Notes: a model not told the origin generated them from the letters alone. 64,000 bases of DNA from Alphaproteobacteria bacterium (GCA_022822405.1 JAJEBT010000001.1:1-64000), one strand, 5' to 3'. Numbered from the stretch's first letter, positions 28,002-37,551 are shown. Numbers and translations: made by a program.

Positions 28002-28838
28002 TCAGAGCCTGCCAATAACGATGGCCTTCAGCATGCCGAGCTGCCTTGCCGTGCGGCTGGGCTCCAGGTCGGGGGCAAGGATATCGTTTCCCGCCCGTTC
28101 GAGGCGTGCCAAGTATTGCCAGGCTACGGGCAAATATCCGATTGCCGCCCGGGAAGGTCGCGCCATCCCTGCCAAATGGTCTCGGACGACAACCAAGGTC
28201 TGGCGCGCCCGTTCCGCCATCTCATTGGCCAGGCCGGCCGCAAAGCTTCCGGACGTCACGGAGCTCGTGTCCGGCCCTGAGGGGTCGATGCTCCGTGCCG
28301 GACCTCCCGACCCTTCGGAGCTCGTGGCACCAGCGTTGAAGGAAGCCGCCCGCAAGAGGCCGGCAAGGCCCCAAGCCGTGCCGGCCGCCCGGATCTCTGG
28401 TGGCGGGACGCTGCCGCAGCATATACGATAGGCGAGCCCAGCCAGCACCCCCGCAGAGCCGCGCGCATAGTCTTCGACTGCGGCCATCGTCTCCATGGAA
28501 GAGTCATCGAAATCCCGCGATCTCGCGGCAATCAGCCCATCCATTTCCGCCTGCGGCAGATCGTGCCGCCGCACGACCTCATCCAACTCCGCAACGACGA
28601 CATGTCGGATCGTCCGCCCCTCGTAGATGGCGGCTACCGCATCGCGCCACCATTCCAGCCGCATTTGGCCGAGCAGCGCCTCGCTTACCAACTCGTTCGT
28701 CGACGCGATTTCCAGATTGAAGGCATACAGGGCCATCAGGTCCGAACGCACATCGCGCGGCGCGAATATGCTCGCGAAGTAGCGGTCGTAGTCGTAGATT
28801 CGCACTCGCTGCATGCAGTAGTCCCCGCCATCCCGCAT
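28002..28838 (-). CDS. Squalene/phytoene-synthase-fold protein (NDUFAF6-like)
   Basis: The 278-residue protein has the all-alpha trans-prenyltransferase fold. DYDRYFASIFAPRDVRSDLM then ALYAFNLEIA near the N-terminus and QMRLEWWRDAV are typical of the family. The DxxxD magnesium motifs of true squalene and phytoene synthases are not evident, and the Asp-rich segments read instead as ELVSE and NEMAERA. This pattern fits the branch that includes mitochondrial NDUFAF6, a complex I assembly factor. A Ser/Gly-rich insert lies around residues 165-190. It stands isolated between two long gaps. An alternative ATG at 28814 would shorten it by 8 residues. Confidence 0.78.
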   Translation of the reverse strand: MRDGGDYCMQRVRIYDYDRYFASIFAPRDVRSDLMALYAFNLEIASTNELVSEALLGQMRLEWWRDAVAAIYEGRTIRHVVVAELDEVVRRHDLPQAEMDGLIAARSRDFDDSSMETMAAVEDYARGSAGVLAGLAYRICCGSVPPPEIRAAGTAWGLAGLLRAASFNAGATSSEGSGGPARSIDPSGPDTSSVTSGSFAAGLANEMAERARQTLVVVRDHLAGMARPSRAAIGYLPVAWQYLARLERAGNDILAPDLEPSRTARQLGMLKAIVIGRL

Positions 28839-29572
28839 GTCAGGATTCCCTACAGGAGATCAGGAGCCCGCATGGCAGGCCGCTCATATGTGAATGCACC
28901 AACAACCTTCCACGATGCACATCTGCTCCGTTTTCGGCCAGGACCGAAATACAAACGGGCGGCTTCCGGCGCGAACCAAGAAATTGAGCTGGCATATCCC
29001 ACGTCAATCGGTCCGATGCACGATCGACAACGACATCCCCGCACGACAGCCTTGGCCGCAAACGTCGGCGACATCGGCTGAACAGAGCCCGAATGACAGC
29101 CGGGACGATCAGGCTCCGACAGGCACCTTGCCCCACCATCGATTATGGCGTCATTCGGTCCACGGGCAACGGCTTCATGCGGTCGTTTTGCCAGATCGGC
29201 GCCTTCGGTACCAGTTCTTGCGGACGGGACTCGGCTGAGACCCTGTTGACAGGGATTCCACCGATTCAACCTGCCAGGATCATTGGGCTTCATGCGTTAT
29301 CTCGATGATTTCATGAGAAAACTGTCGACTCGCAATGCTGATTCGATCGTGGATCGTGTCTGCAGATCGGGTAGTGGCAACCTGACGCCAACAGAAGCCC
29401 AGCCGAGCGCCATGCGATTCGGACAGCAACGGCGAAACCGCGACTAACTCTCCGTATACCGGGTCGGCGGGGTTCCCAGAATGAGGAGACGATTCGCATC
29501 GGCATTGAAGAAGCGGCCGGAAATCGTTATGCTTATGCATAGCAAAATGGGGTCAATGAAAGGAATTTGCTG
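28839..29572. other. Long non-coding region upstream of the PuuD-type gene
   Basis: These 734 bases are less G+C-rich than the flanks. Short frames exist on both strands, for example a 51-codon frame at 29292-29447 (plus), but none has a good ribosome-binding site or a recognisable product. The last 70 bases hold the predicted promoter and ribosome-binding site of the next gene. I see no repeats or RNA gene. Confidence 0.45.
29505..29533 (+). promoter_or_regulatory. Predicted sigma-70-type promoter
   Basis: TTGAAG (29505-29510) and TATGCT (29528-29533) are separated by 17 bases, about 40 bases before the ATG at 29573. The gene has an AAAGGA ribosome-binding site at 29559-29564. Consensus-based prediction. 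Confidence 0.45.
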
Positions 29573-30178
29573 ATGGCCAAAGTTCTCTCCGACCTGACCA
29601 ACACCGTGATTGCGGGTTTCGTGCTCGCGGTAGTTTTGGTCGTCATTGTCGTGATCTGGCATGATGCCGGTCTCGCGCTTGACAAGTCCTGGTGGGCCTT
29701 TCTTTTCAGATGGCTTCATGTCCTCAGTGGCGTGATGTGGATCGGCCTCCTCTGGTATTTCAACTTTGTTCAGATCCCGAATATGGGCAAGATCCCCGAC
29801 GAGCAGAAGCCTGCCGTTACCGGCGTGATCGCGCCGGCCGCATTGTTCTGGTTCCGCTGGGGCGCGATGTCCACGATCGTTACCGGGTTGATTCTTGCCT
29901 GGCTGAACGGCTATCTCGGCGAGGCAATCCTGATCGGCCTCATGGACGGCGTCGACAAGCACTCGATGATCGGCATCGGAATGTGGCTAGGGACGATCAT
30001 GTGGTTCAATGTCTGGTTCGTTATCTGGCCGAACCAGAAGAAAGCGCTCGGAATAGTTCAGGTTGAAGCCGATGAAAAGGCGAAGGCCGGACGCACCGCA
30101 ATGCTGTTCTCTCGTACCAACACGATGCTCTCGATCCCGATGCTCTACGCAATGGTATCGGCGCAGAACCTGTTCTGA
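29573..30178 (+). CDS. Urate hydroxylase PuuD-type membrane protein, no cytochrome domain
   Basis: The 201-residue inner-membrane protein has about five hydrophobic segments (10-30, 43-65, 86-110, 133-153, 182-200). The motif RWLHVLSGVMWIGLLWYFNF, with a membrane histidine (His49), and FWFRWGAMSTIVTG match the N-terminal urate oxidase domain of PuuD. Full-length PuuD is about twice as long and ends in a cytochrome c domain with CxxCH; no such domain is present and the gene ends cleanly at a strong terminator. ATG 29573 is chosen over an upstream TTG because of AAAGGA 8 bases away. No purine-degradation genes are adjacent, so urate oxidation is uncertain. Confidence 0.75.
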   Translation: MAKVLSDLTNTVIAGFVLAVVLVVIVVIWHDAGLALDKSWWAFLFRWLHVLSGVMWIGLLWYFNFVQIPNMGKIPDEQKPAVTGVIAPAALFWFRWGAMSTIVTGLILAWLNGYLGEAILIGLMDGVDKHSMIGIGMWLGTIMWFNVWFVIWPNQKKALGIVQVEADEKAKAGRTAMLFSRTNTMLSIPMLYAMVSAQNLF

Positions 30179-30202
30179 GCGAACGAACAGAACGATCAAG
30201 AA

Positions 30203-30227
30203 GGGGGCTTTCGGGCCCCCTTTTTTT
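30203..30227 (+). terminator. Rho-independent terminator
   Basis: GGGGGC (30203-30208), a 6-base loop, GCCCCC (30215-30220), then seven T residues (30221-30227). It lies 25 bases after the stop of the PuuD-type gene. Confidence 0.93.
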
Positions 30228-30659
30228 GCAAGCATTGCCGTTGGTAAATAGGTTCGGGCGTCTGTCCGGCTATCGTAATCCTGGAAGGTGTATCCAGGGC
30301 CGCTGCGATTCGGCGCCCTCCGTGTGGCAAATCCGGCAGCCCACGGTAATGCTGCACTTATCAGACCGGTTCAGTATCCAAACCGGAAACTATACCGCGT
30401 CGTCTGTACCGAAAGGCCCAGATCCACGCCTCCGAAGCGTCCTCCCGCCAGTCCGCGACGCCCTCGCGGGCCGCACGGTACGGCGCCTATTGCAGCTTCA
30501 CGGGATCGTGACAGACATTGTCGCCTGGCCGCAACGCCCGCGAATGTGCCGATCGATGGCGGCTGGCCCCACTACGTGCCGGATCGGAAACCGGTCAGAT
30601 GAGGCGTCGGTCGGCCAACCGCACCGGTGCCGAGAAAATGCCACATCGGCAACAGGCGA
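30228..30659. other. Non-coding gap between convergent genes
   Basis: No gene is supported here. A small hairpin CCTGGA/TCCAGG lies near 30280-30298. Base composition is mixed and there is no clear terminator for the MFS gene entering from the other side. Confidence 0.45.
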
Positions 30660-31901
30660 TCACGGCTCGACGACGGGCACCCGGGTGCGCTGGCTGCCAC
30701 GATTGGCTTCGGCCCATCGCATCGCAACGACGGTGCCAGCACCACAAACCGCGAAGGCGATGGTAAGAGCGTACATCGTTCCATCGAAGCTTTGCCCCAC
30801 TATCACACCGAGAGGCACCGCTATGAAGGTCGCAGCCGAGGCGACCACGGCAGCGCCCACACCGGCGATGTGGCCGAGAGGTTCCATGGCGAGCGCATAG
30901 AGATTTCCGAACAGGAGTCCGATGCAAAGGAAGACAACGATCAGGTAGGCCATGAACAACCACAACGGAGGAAGCCCGTCGAAGGCGAAGGCCATCGGCA
31001 ACGCAGCAACCGAAACCAGTGTCAACGCCGCTGCCGCAGTGCCCGAGAGCCGGCGCATCCCGTACTTCATGACGATGCGGCCGTTCGCGAGCGCGGCGCC
31101 TCCGATTGCCAGCGACAGCACGCCGAAATAGGCCGGAAACAGGGTGCCGGTCCTGTAGGCCTCCTGAAAGATCTGCTGGGCGGAGCTCAGATAGGCGACG
31201 AATGGCGCGTGCGCGCATCCGGAGGCGAGGATGAAGCCGAGCGCGGCCCGGGTCCTGACCACCTCGCGGACGGCGCCGCCGATCACCCGCACGGAAAAAG
31301 GCCGCCGCCGCGCCACCGGCAGAGTCTCCGGCTGGCGAAGCCCGAACCAAGCCAGCGCAATCACCGCTATCGCCAGAAAGGTGGAGAATATCGCGCGCCA
31401 GCCTCCCAACCACAGGATCACCTGTCCGAGCGCGGGAGCAACGGTGGGAACAAGAATGAACACGGCCATCGCGAACGACATGAGGCGGGCCATCTGACGT
31501 CCCTCGTACTGATCGCGCACCAGGGCGATGGTCACGGTATGCGGCGCGGCGATTCCGATGCCCTGCAGCACGCGACCAACGATCATCGCCTCGAAACCAG
31601 ACGCAAAGATGCTCATGAGGCATCCGCCCATGAACAGGGCGAGGCCGATATAGATCGCGGACTTGCGGCCGATCGCGTCTGAGAGCGGGCCTGAGACGAT
31701 CTGACCCATGCCAAGCCCCAGGAAAAGGGCCATGATGACGAACTGAAGGTCGTTCGGGCGCTGAGTTCCAAGATCTTGGCCGATTGCGGGCAAAGCCGGC
31801 AGCACCGCGTCGATCGCGAGCGCTACAAGCGCCATCAGGAGGGCGACAAGGGGAACGAATTCACCAGTGCGCAGGGGAGGTCCAGCTGCCGTGCGGCTCA
31901 T
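30660..31901 (-). CDS. MFS transporter, Bcr/CflA drug-resistance type
   Basis: The 413-residue inner-membrane protein has 12 predicted segments and the major facilitator loop GPLSDAIGRKSAIYIG after segment 2, as in the Bcr/CflA proton-driven exporters. The VLPALPAIGQDLG motif in segment 1 and the GRVLQGIG motif in segment 4 support the family. ATG 31901 (MSRTAAGPP) is chosen because GAGGAA lies just upstream and earlier in-frame codons encode no membrane-like sequence. It is downstream of and on the same strand as the flavin monooxygenase, 491 bases away. Its substrate is unknown. Confidence 0.87.
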   Translation of the reverse strand: MSRTAAGPPLRTGEFVPLVALLMALVALAIDAVLPALPAIGQDLGTQRPNDLQFVIMALFLGLGMGQIVSGPLSDAIGRKSAIYIGLALFMGGCLMSIFASGFEAMIVGRVLQGIGIAAPHTVTIALVRDQYEGRQMARLMSFAMAVFILVPTVAPALGQVILWLGGWRAIFSTFLAIAVIALAWFGLRQPETLPVARRRPFSVRVIGGAVREVVRTRAALGFILASGCAHAPFVAYLSSAQQIFQEAYRTGTLFPAYFGVLSLAIGGAALANGRIVMKYGMRRLSGTAAAALTLVSVAALPMAFAFDGLPPLWLFMAYLIVVFLCIGLLFGNLYALAMEPLGHIAGVGAAVVASAATFIAVPLGVIVGQSFDGTMYALTIAFAVCGAGTVVAMRWAEANRGSQRTRVPVVEP

Positions 31902-32392
31902 GTTTCCTCGCTTCGGAACGACGGATTGCCGGAACGTGGCCAGGACCTTAGCTGCCTTTGGCCGCCGGCCCGGCCGGACTGCGCCCCCGGTCTGGCACAG
32001 GTGGGTGCCGGGTTGCCGTGCCTGTCCCGTCAGGTGCCCAAACTGGGGCACCATGGTCGGCAGCTGGACGATTCATTAGGGACTGGTCTCGTTCATTATC
32101 GCCCACCGTGTTGATGGTTTCCAGGGTAATGTCGCGGCCGTGCCGGACAGCGCCGACAAGGCAAGCGATCAAGCGCCGAAAGTGCTGTCCTGTCCCCCGC
32201 AAGAACTGACCGGACCTTCTGCGAACCCGGGGGAAGCCCCCCGGCGGCAGGCTTCGAACCGGAAGCGGATCGGCGTGACGCCGCTGCCGTACCTGATCGC
32301 TTCCCGGACCGGGACTTCCGCCCGGGCAGTATCCAACCGCTATTCGACGTCGCCAACTGTCATCCCCGCTACCCCGCTGCAGGCAGCCCGAT
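31902..32392. other. Non-coding gap between monooxygenase and MFS genes
   Basis: About 490 bases with no supported gene, RNA or repeat. It presumably holds the MFS promoter near its left end, but no clear -35/-10 pair was seen. Confidence 0.4.
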
Positions 32393-34042
32393 CTAGTTTC
32401 CCGATACCGTCTTCAGGATCTCTTCGATGTTGTCCGGCACTCTTTCGCCACGCCACGCGACATGGTGGTCAGGCCGAAGGAGCACCAGATTGCACCCGTA
32501 GAGGGATCTCGCATGGGCATCCTGAATCGGCACCATCTTCAACGGCAGATCGAGGTTGTCGGCCGCAGTTCTGACGGCGCTCGCACCGACCTCATCGGGC
32601 GTGAACTGCAGGAGAGTGAACGCGGGGCCGAAGAGATCGAATATCGGCACGCGGTTCGCAAGATAGACCGCAGGCGGTCGATACCCCGGGGTCGTTGTTG
32701 GAACGTAGCTCAGTGGGTCATCCTGATGCCGGTCACCGGGAGCGCCGCAGACAAGCGCCGAACTGGCATAGGAATAGCCGAGTTCTATGCCAAGGCTTTC
32801 GTTCTCGGCGTTGCCGATCTCCCGAACCCGCTTGGCCAGCCTGGCGCGGAGGACATCGCCCTCCGGGCCGGCCCTGTCGACATCCTCCGGCCAGATCGCT
32901 CCGACAGCCAAACGGGTCTCCGCGTGCCGCTTCGCTCCGTCCCGGTTTCTGATGGCGACGGGACGCCGCTCTTCCTCTACGCCGTCGAGCAACTTCTCGC
33001 CGCCCCAGCCGTTGATGATCGCAGCGAGCTTCCAGCCGAGATCGAACGCGTCGCCGACTCCCGTGTTCATCCCGTAACCGCCAGTAGGAATGTATTGATG
33101 GGCGGAATCGCCTGCGAGCAGCACCCGTCGGTATCGGTAGCGGTCTGCCACCAGCAGATTGTTTTCCCAGTTGACGGCTTTCAACAACTTGAAATGGAAA
33201 TCCCTGCCGACAAAGGCGCGGACCTTGTTATAGGGGTTCACGGTCTCTGGCGTTTCCCATTCGCCCAGATAGGAGTGAAGGGTGAAGTGCTCGTCGCCAT
33301 CCTGGCTGACCAAGGTGCCGTGCACCGGCGACTGGTAATGCCAGGCCGGGCCCCATGGCTCGAGAATTTGCCTGTCGGCAGAACGGAAATGCACGCTGTA
33401 CCTGGAGCGGATCCCGGCCTCGCCACTCAACCCGATGCCGATATTTTGGCGAACCCGGCTGTTGCCGCCGTCGCAGCCTGCGAGATAGCGCGCGCGAATG
33501 GTCAAGCGCTCGCCGGTCTCCGCGTTGTCGACCCAGGCGGAAACCCCCTCGTCGTCCTGTTCCAGCTCCACGAACTCCCGGCCGTAGCAGACGGTAACGC
33601 GGGACGATCGCATGGCAGCGTCGCGCAGCAACGGCTCCACGACAATCTGCGAAATCCTGATGGCCGGTTCCATCGGCTGGGTGCCGTCATTGAGCCGCCG
33701 GTACCGTTCCCGCGCTTCTGCCGGTCCGGGATAGGCAAACCGGCAGATTTCGTGGCCGCTCAGGCTGGAAACCCAACTGACGTCGTGACAGATATCTTGC
33801 GGAACCGCCGCCGCATTGATCTCGTCGGCTACTCCCAGCGCCTTGAAAATCTCCATCGACCGGCCGTTGGTGACGTCCATTTTTGGGTGCTGTGTGGTGG
33901 ACGAATTTCGTTCGACAACCATGCAGTCGATGCCGGATCTGGCCAGGACCAGAGACAGCGTCAGACCCACCGGCCCGGCGCCCACTATCAAAACCGATGT
34001 GTCCACCAGATAGTCCTGCCTGTTGCTGCCGAACCACGCCAT
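32393..34042 (-). CDS. FAD-dependent aromatic monooxygenase (class A, MhpA-like)
   Basis: The 549-residue flavoprotein should hydroxylate an aromatic ring with NAD(P)H and oxygen. It shows the FAD Rossmann motif VGAGPVG (20-26), the DG motif in AGCDGGNSRVRQ, and the GD motif LLAGDSAHQYIPTGGYGMNT. The C-terminal 150 residues look like the thioredoxin-fold domain of 3-(3-hydroxyphenyl)propionate and phenol-type hydroxylases. ATG 34042 is chosen because frames upstream have no family sequence. The substrate is not known. Together with the NicX-like gene 5 kb away it suggests aromatic catabolism in this part of the window. Confidence 0.87.
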   Translation of the reverse strand: MAWFGSNRQDYLVDTSVLIVGAGPVGLTLSLVLARSGIDCMVVERNSSTTQHPKMDVTNGRSMEIFKALGVADEINAAAVPQDICHDVSWVSSLSGHEICRFAYPGPAEARERYRRLNDGTQPMEPAIRISQIVVEPLLRDAAMRSSRVTVCYGREFVELEQDDEGVSAWVDNAETGERLTIRARYLAGCDGGNSRVRQNIGIGLSGEAGIRSRYSVHFRSADRQILEPWGPAWHYQSPVHGTLVSQDGDEHFTLHSYLGEWETPETVNPYNKVRAFVGRDFHFKLLKAVNWENNLLVADRYRYRRVLLAGDSAHQYIPTGGYGMNTGVGDAFDLGWKLAAIINGWGGEKLLDGVEEERRPVAIRNRDGAKRHAETRLAVGAIWPEDVDRAGPEGDVLRARLAKRVREIGNAENESLGIELGYSYASSALVCGAPGDRHQDDPLSYVPTTTPGYRPPAVYLANRVPIFDLFGPAFTLLQFTPDEVGASAVRTAADNLDLPLKMVPIQDAHARSLYGCNLVLLRPDHHVAWRGERVPDNIEEILKTVSGN

Positions 34043-34410
34043 CACGGTCGCGGGCGCTGCTATCCTCAGTCGTGACTGAATGCGGACGACCCGTTTCCAC
34101 GGTGACCTGCGCCAATGCCAAAGGCGTCTAATCCCAGAAACCCGGGGGCGATGGTCCGGCAGTTTAACGAAGTTGGTTCGAACGTCCCGATGACGGAGTA
34201 CGCTGCCTTGCCCACCGACCCGGGGCAGCGCGAATGGCATCCTGCGCCAAACGAACGCCAGACTCGATCCCCGAAGGCCGGACCAACTGCAGGGGCAGCA
34301 GGCAACGGCTCTGCCAACAACGTCGATTCCTTGAGATGCCGCGCCATGCGATGGCCATCTGCATCATGTAGCCGGTGCTGGAACCCCGCGTTCAGCCTGC
34401 CGTTCCTCGA
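34043..34410. other. Non-coding gap upstream of the monooxygenase gene
   Basis: These 368 bases hold no supported gene. They must carry the monooxygenase promoter and any terminator of the secDF operon, but I see neither clearly. Confidence 0.4.
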
Positions 34411-35358
34411 TCAGCGAGCGCTGCCCTCGCCCGCGGCATCGTCATCTATCTCTCCCACGATCAGGCCGGTTCGGCGAAGATTCATATAGACCAGCAGGGG
34501 CACGGCAACGAAGATCGACGAATAGGTTCCCACCAGGACACCCCAGATCATCGCAAAGCTGAATCCCTTGATCACTTCGCCGCCGAACAGGAACAGCACG
34601 CCCAGCGCAATCAGCGTCGTAATGCTCGTGAGGAGAGTTCTCGACAGCGTTCCGTTGATCGACAGATTGAACAGCTCATCCTGCGGCATCTGCTTGTACT
34701 TGCGCAGATTCTCACGAACCCGGTCATAGATGACGACCGTGTCGTTTATGGAATAGCCGGCGATCGTCAGAATTGCCGCAACTGTCGACAGGTTGAATTC
34801 GAGTCCGATCAGCGAAAAGATCCCGATCGTCAGAAAGACATCGTGAAGCAGAGCAATGACCGCCCCGATACCGAACTGCCATTCGAAACGAAACCAGATA
34901 TAGACCAGCATGGCGGCCAGGGCGACGAGTACCGCCGTTATCCCTGCCTCGATCAACTCGGCGCCAACCTTCGGGCCGACGAATTCCGTCCGCCGGTAGT
35001 CGACCTCCGTGCCGAGAGCCTTCTTCGCGATCTCAACAGCCTCAAGCTGCGCTTTCTCCCCGCCCGCCTGACGTTCGATCCTGATCAGCACATCCGTATC
35101 GCGGCCGAATTCCTGAAGTTGGACCTCGCCGAGGTCGAGCCCTCCCAGCGTCCGGCGCAGTTCCGACAGATCGGCAGGTCCGGGAGTGCGGACTTCGAGC
35201 AGGATGCCGCCCCGGAAGTCGATGCCGTAATTGAGACCCTTGGCAAGAAACAATCCGACCGAGGCAACGCAAAGCACGAGGGAGACCACGCCAGCGAACC
35301 GGCGGAACTGCATGAAATCTATCCGCGTGCCAACCGGTACAAGACTAATGAGACGCAT
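34411..35358 (-). CDS. secF: Protein translocase subunit SecF
   Basis: SecF pairs with SecD in the inner membrane and uses the proton gradient to help Sec-dependent export. The 315-residue protein begins with a membrane segment and the GIDFRGGILLEV motif of the first periplasmic region. It has five more membrane segments toward the C-terminus, with GYSINDTVVIYDRVRENLR between segments 4 and 5. It follows secD by 12 bases in the yajC-secD-secF operon. Confidence 0.97.
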   Translation of the reverse strand: MRLISLVPVGTRIDFMQFRRFAGVVSLVLCVASVGLFLAKGLNYGIDFRGGILLEVRTPGPADLSELRRTLGGLDLGEVQLQEFGRDTDVLIRIERQAGGEKAQLEAVEIAKKALGTEVDYRRTEFVGPKVGAELIEAGITAVLVALAAMLVYIWFRFEWQFGIGAVIALLHDVFLTIGIFSLIGLEFNLSTVAAILTIAGYSINDTVVIYDRVRENLRKYKQMPQDELFNLSINGTLSRTLLTSITTLIALGVLFLFGGEVIKGFSFAMIWGVLVGTYSSIFVAVPLLVYMNLRRTGLIVGEIDDDAAGEGSAR

Positions 35359-35370
35359 CGGAGCTACCCT

Positions 35371-36957
35371 TCAGATCGGCAGGGCTGCAGGCCGGCGACG
35401 GTGCAGCCAGGTTACCACCATCAGGCGCGTGACCATGATGGCCGTGAACATCGAGGTGACAAGCCCAATCGCCAAGGTGACGGCAAATCCCTTCACCGGC
35501 CCCGACCCAAAGACGTAGAGCAGTATCGCGGCAATCAATGTCGTGATGTTGGCATCAACAATGGTGGTCAGGGCGCGTTGGTAGCCGGCGCTTACCGCCG
35601 ACATCGGAGTCCGGCCGTTGCGGGCCTCCTCGCGAATGCGCTCGAAGATGAGAACATTGGCATCGACCGCCATGCCGATGGTCAGCACAATGCCGGCAAT
35701 GCCCGGCAGCGTGAGCGTCGCCTGCAGCATCGAGAGCACGGCGGCGAGAAGGATCATGTTCAGGATCAGCGCGGTATTGGCCATCAGCCCGAAGAGGCCG
35801 TAGGCAAGAGCGATGAAAACGATGACCAGAACGATCGCCAGCACGCTAGCTATCTTGCCTGCCGCTATGGAATCAGCCCCCAGTTCCGCTCCCACAGTGC
35901 GCTCCTCAAGCACCGTAAGCGGCGCTGGCAGGGCGCCCGCCCTCAACAGCAATGCCAGATCCTGCGCCGACTGTACCGTGAAGTTGCCCGAAATCACCCC
36001 GCTGCCACCAAGGATGGGTTCGCGTATGACTGGAGCGCTGATGACCTTGCGATCGAGCACGATCGCAAACGGATGGCCGACATTCTTTCTCGTGACGTCG
36101 CCGAATCGCCTGGCACCGACGGCATCGAAGCGGAAGGACACCACCGGCTGCGCATCCTGGAAGGTGCCCTGTGCGTCGACAAGGGTATCGCCGCTGACCA
36201 TAACGCGCCGCTTGACGAGATACTGGATCGGGTCGCCATTGACATCACGCTCATCGTCGGAAGCGAGACAGACCGCCCCGGGCGGCGGGCGGCGTCCCTG
36301 CCCGCACGCCGTCACAGCGGTTTCGCCCCTTTCCAAGAGATGGAATGTCAGCTTTGCCGTCTTGCCGAGAAGACGCTTGATGCGTTCCGGATCCTTCACC
36401 CCCGGCAGCTGAACAAGAACTCGGTCCTTGCCCTGGCGCTGGATCGTCGGCTCCCGGGTTCCGGTTTCGTCAATGCGCCGGCGCACGATTTCGATCGACT
36501 GCGAAACAGCTGACGTCTGGATGTCGGCACGTTCTTGATCGGACATGCATATGCGGAAGCTCAGGCCATCAACGACAAGCTCGGACTCGCCAACGACATC
36601 CTCCAGCGCGGCACGGGCGCGCTCGGTGTCGCCGGCCGACCGGAGCGTGAAACCGGCGCATCCCTCGCGAACGCCGAGGCGGGTATAGCCTATACCCGGC
36701 TTCGCCCGCCTGAGCGCTGTACGGATTGCATCCACAACACTTTCCTGTCGTTCGCGGTAGACCGAAGCGACATCAACTTCCAGCAGGAGATGGGAGCCGC
36801 CCTGAAGATCGAGGCCCAGATTTATCTTCTGGTTGGGAAGCCACGAAGGCACATCACGGAGGCTTTCATCGCTGAAGATGTTTGGAGCCGCAAAGGCAAA
36901 GCCGAACACGCAGACGACCGCAACGAGGATCTTCTTCCAGTTCGCAAAATAGGTCAT
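35371..36957 (-). CDS. secD: Protein translocase subunit SecD
   Basis: The 528-residue inner-membrane protein has an N-terminal segment, the LGLDLQGGSHLLLEV motif, a long periplasmic domain with the VQLPGVKDPERIK segment, and five C-terminal membrane segments including TLPGIAGIVLTIGMAVDANV and the IRE(E)xRNG loop. It works with SecF and YajC at the SecYEG channel. It lies 45 bases after yajC. Confidence 0.97.
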   Translation of the reverse strand: MTYFANWKKILVAVVCVFGFAFAAPNIFSDESLRDVPSWLPNQKINLGLDLQGGSHLLLEVDVASVYRERQESVVDAIRTALRRAKPGIGYTRLGVREGCAGFTLRSAGDTERARAALEDVVGESELVVDGLSFRICMSDQERADIQTSAVSQSIEIVRRRIDETGTREPTIQRQGKDRVLVQLPGVKDPERIKRLLGKTAKLTFHLLERGETAVTACGQGRRPPPGAVCLASDDERDVNGDPIQYLVKRRVMVSGDTLVDAQGTFQDAQPVVSFRFDAVGARRFGDVTRKNVGHPFAIVLDRKVISAPVIREPILGGSGVISGNFTVQSAQDLALLLRAGALPAPLTVLEERTVGAELGADSIAAGKIASVLAIVLVIVFIALAYGLFGLMANTALILNMILLAAVLSMLQATLTLPGIAGIVLTIGMAVDANVLIFERIREEARNGRTPMSAVSAGYQRALTTIVDANITTLIAAILLYVFGSGPVKGFAVTLAIGLVTSMFTAIMVTRLMVVTWLHRRRPAALPI

Positions 36958-37002
36958 GCACCGCGATCCGCTGACAACCCGCGTTGGCGAAGGGGCGGAG
37001 GT

Positions 37003-37425
37003 TCAGTCACGCCCGGACTCGTCGGTAATCTTGTCCTGCTTCCGATTGCCGCTGCCGCCGTCCTCCTCATCGTCATCGTCATAGTCGTCCGGCGGCCGCC
37101 TCGCCCCCTTTCCGTCCTGTTCATCCCCGGAAAGGCTCTCCGCGATCATGCCGCGCATTATCCGGACCTTCGTGTCTTCAGCAATCTGCACGATCAGTTC
37201 ACGCTCGTTCGGAACGCGGGTTATGGTGCCGACCAGCCCGCCATTCGTCACGATCCGGTCACCACGGCGCAGGTTGCCGATCATCTCTCGATGTGCCTTG
37301 GCCTTCTTCTGTTGCGGGCGAATCAACAGGAACCAAAAGACGACAAAAATCAGGACAAGCGGCAACAGCTGTTCCATGCCGCCGAAACCACCGCCGTCCT
37401 GCGCCCAGGCTGGCGAAATCAACAT
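37003..37425 (-). CDS. yajC: Preprotein translocase subunit YajC
   Basis: YajC is the small accessory subunit of the SecDF complex. The 140-residue protein has one membrane segment (about 17-37, LLPLVLIFVVFWFLLIRPQQ) followed by the conserved RPQQKKxKxH and GDRIVTNGGLVGTI motifs. It ends in an unusually acidic, Asp/Glu-rich tail of about 40 residues. ATG 37425 is preceded by GGAGAA. Confidence 0.95.
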   Translation of the reverse strand: MLISPAWAQDGGGFGGMEQLLPLVLIFVVFWFLLIRPQQKKAKAHREMIGNLRRGDRIVTNGGLVGTITRVPNERELIVQIAEDTKVRIMRGMIAESLSGDEQDGKGARRPPDDYDDDDEEDGGSGNRKQDKITDESGRD

Positions 37426-37463
37426 GCGATTCTCCGCATAAGGTGGTGAAAGGAACTGCGCGG

Positions 37464-37491
37464 AATATAGCGGCGCCGTTGCAGCTTGCAA
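37464..37491 (-). promoter_or_regulatory. Predicted promoter of yajC-secDF
   Basis: On the minus strand TTGCAA (37491-37486) and TATATT (37469-37464) are spaced by 16 bases, giving a leader of about 32 bases before yajC. A short perfect inverted repeat GTTGCA/TGCAAC overlaps the -35 box. Consensus-based prediction. Confidence 0.45.
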
Positions 37492-37551
37492 CCGCTCCTG
37501 TGCGCCGTTAGCGTCAGTGCGATCCTGATCCTAGCGCCAGATGTCCTTCCG

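Noticed and set aside
28850-29293. 147-codon minus-strand frame in the gap before the PuuD-type gene
   Set aside because: It has no good ribosome-binding site, a random-looking Arg/Pro/Gly/Ser composition, and overlaps equally long frames on the other strand.
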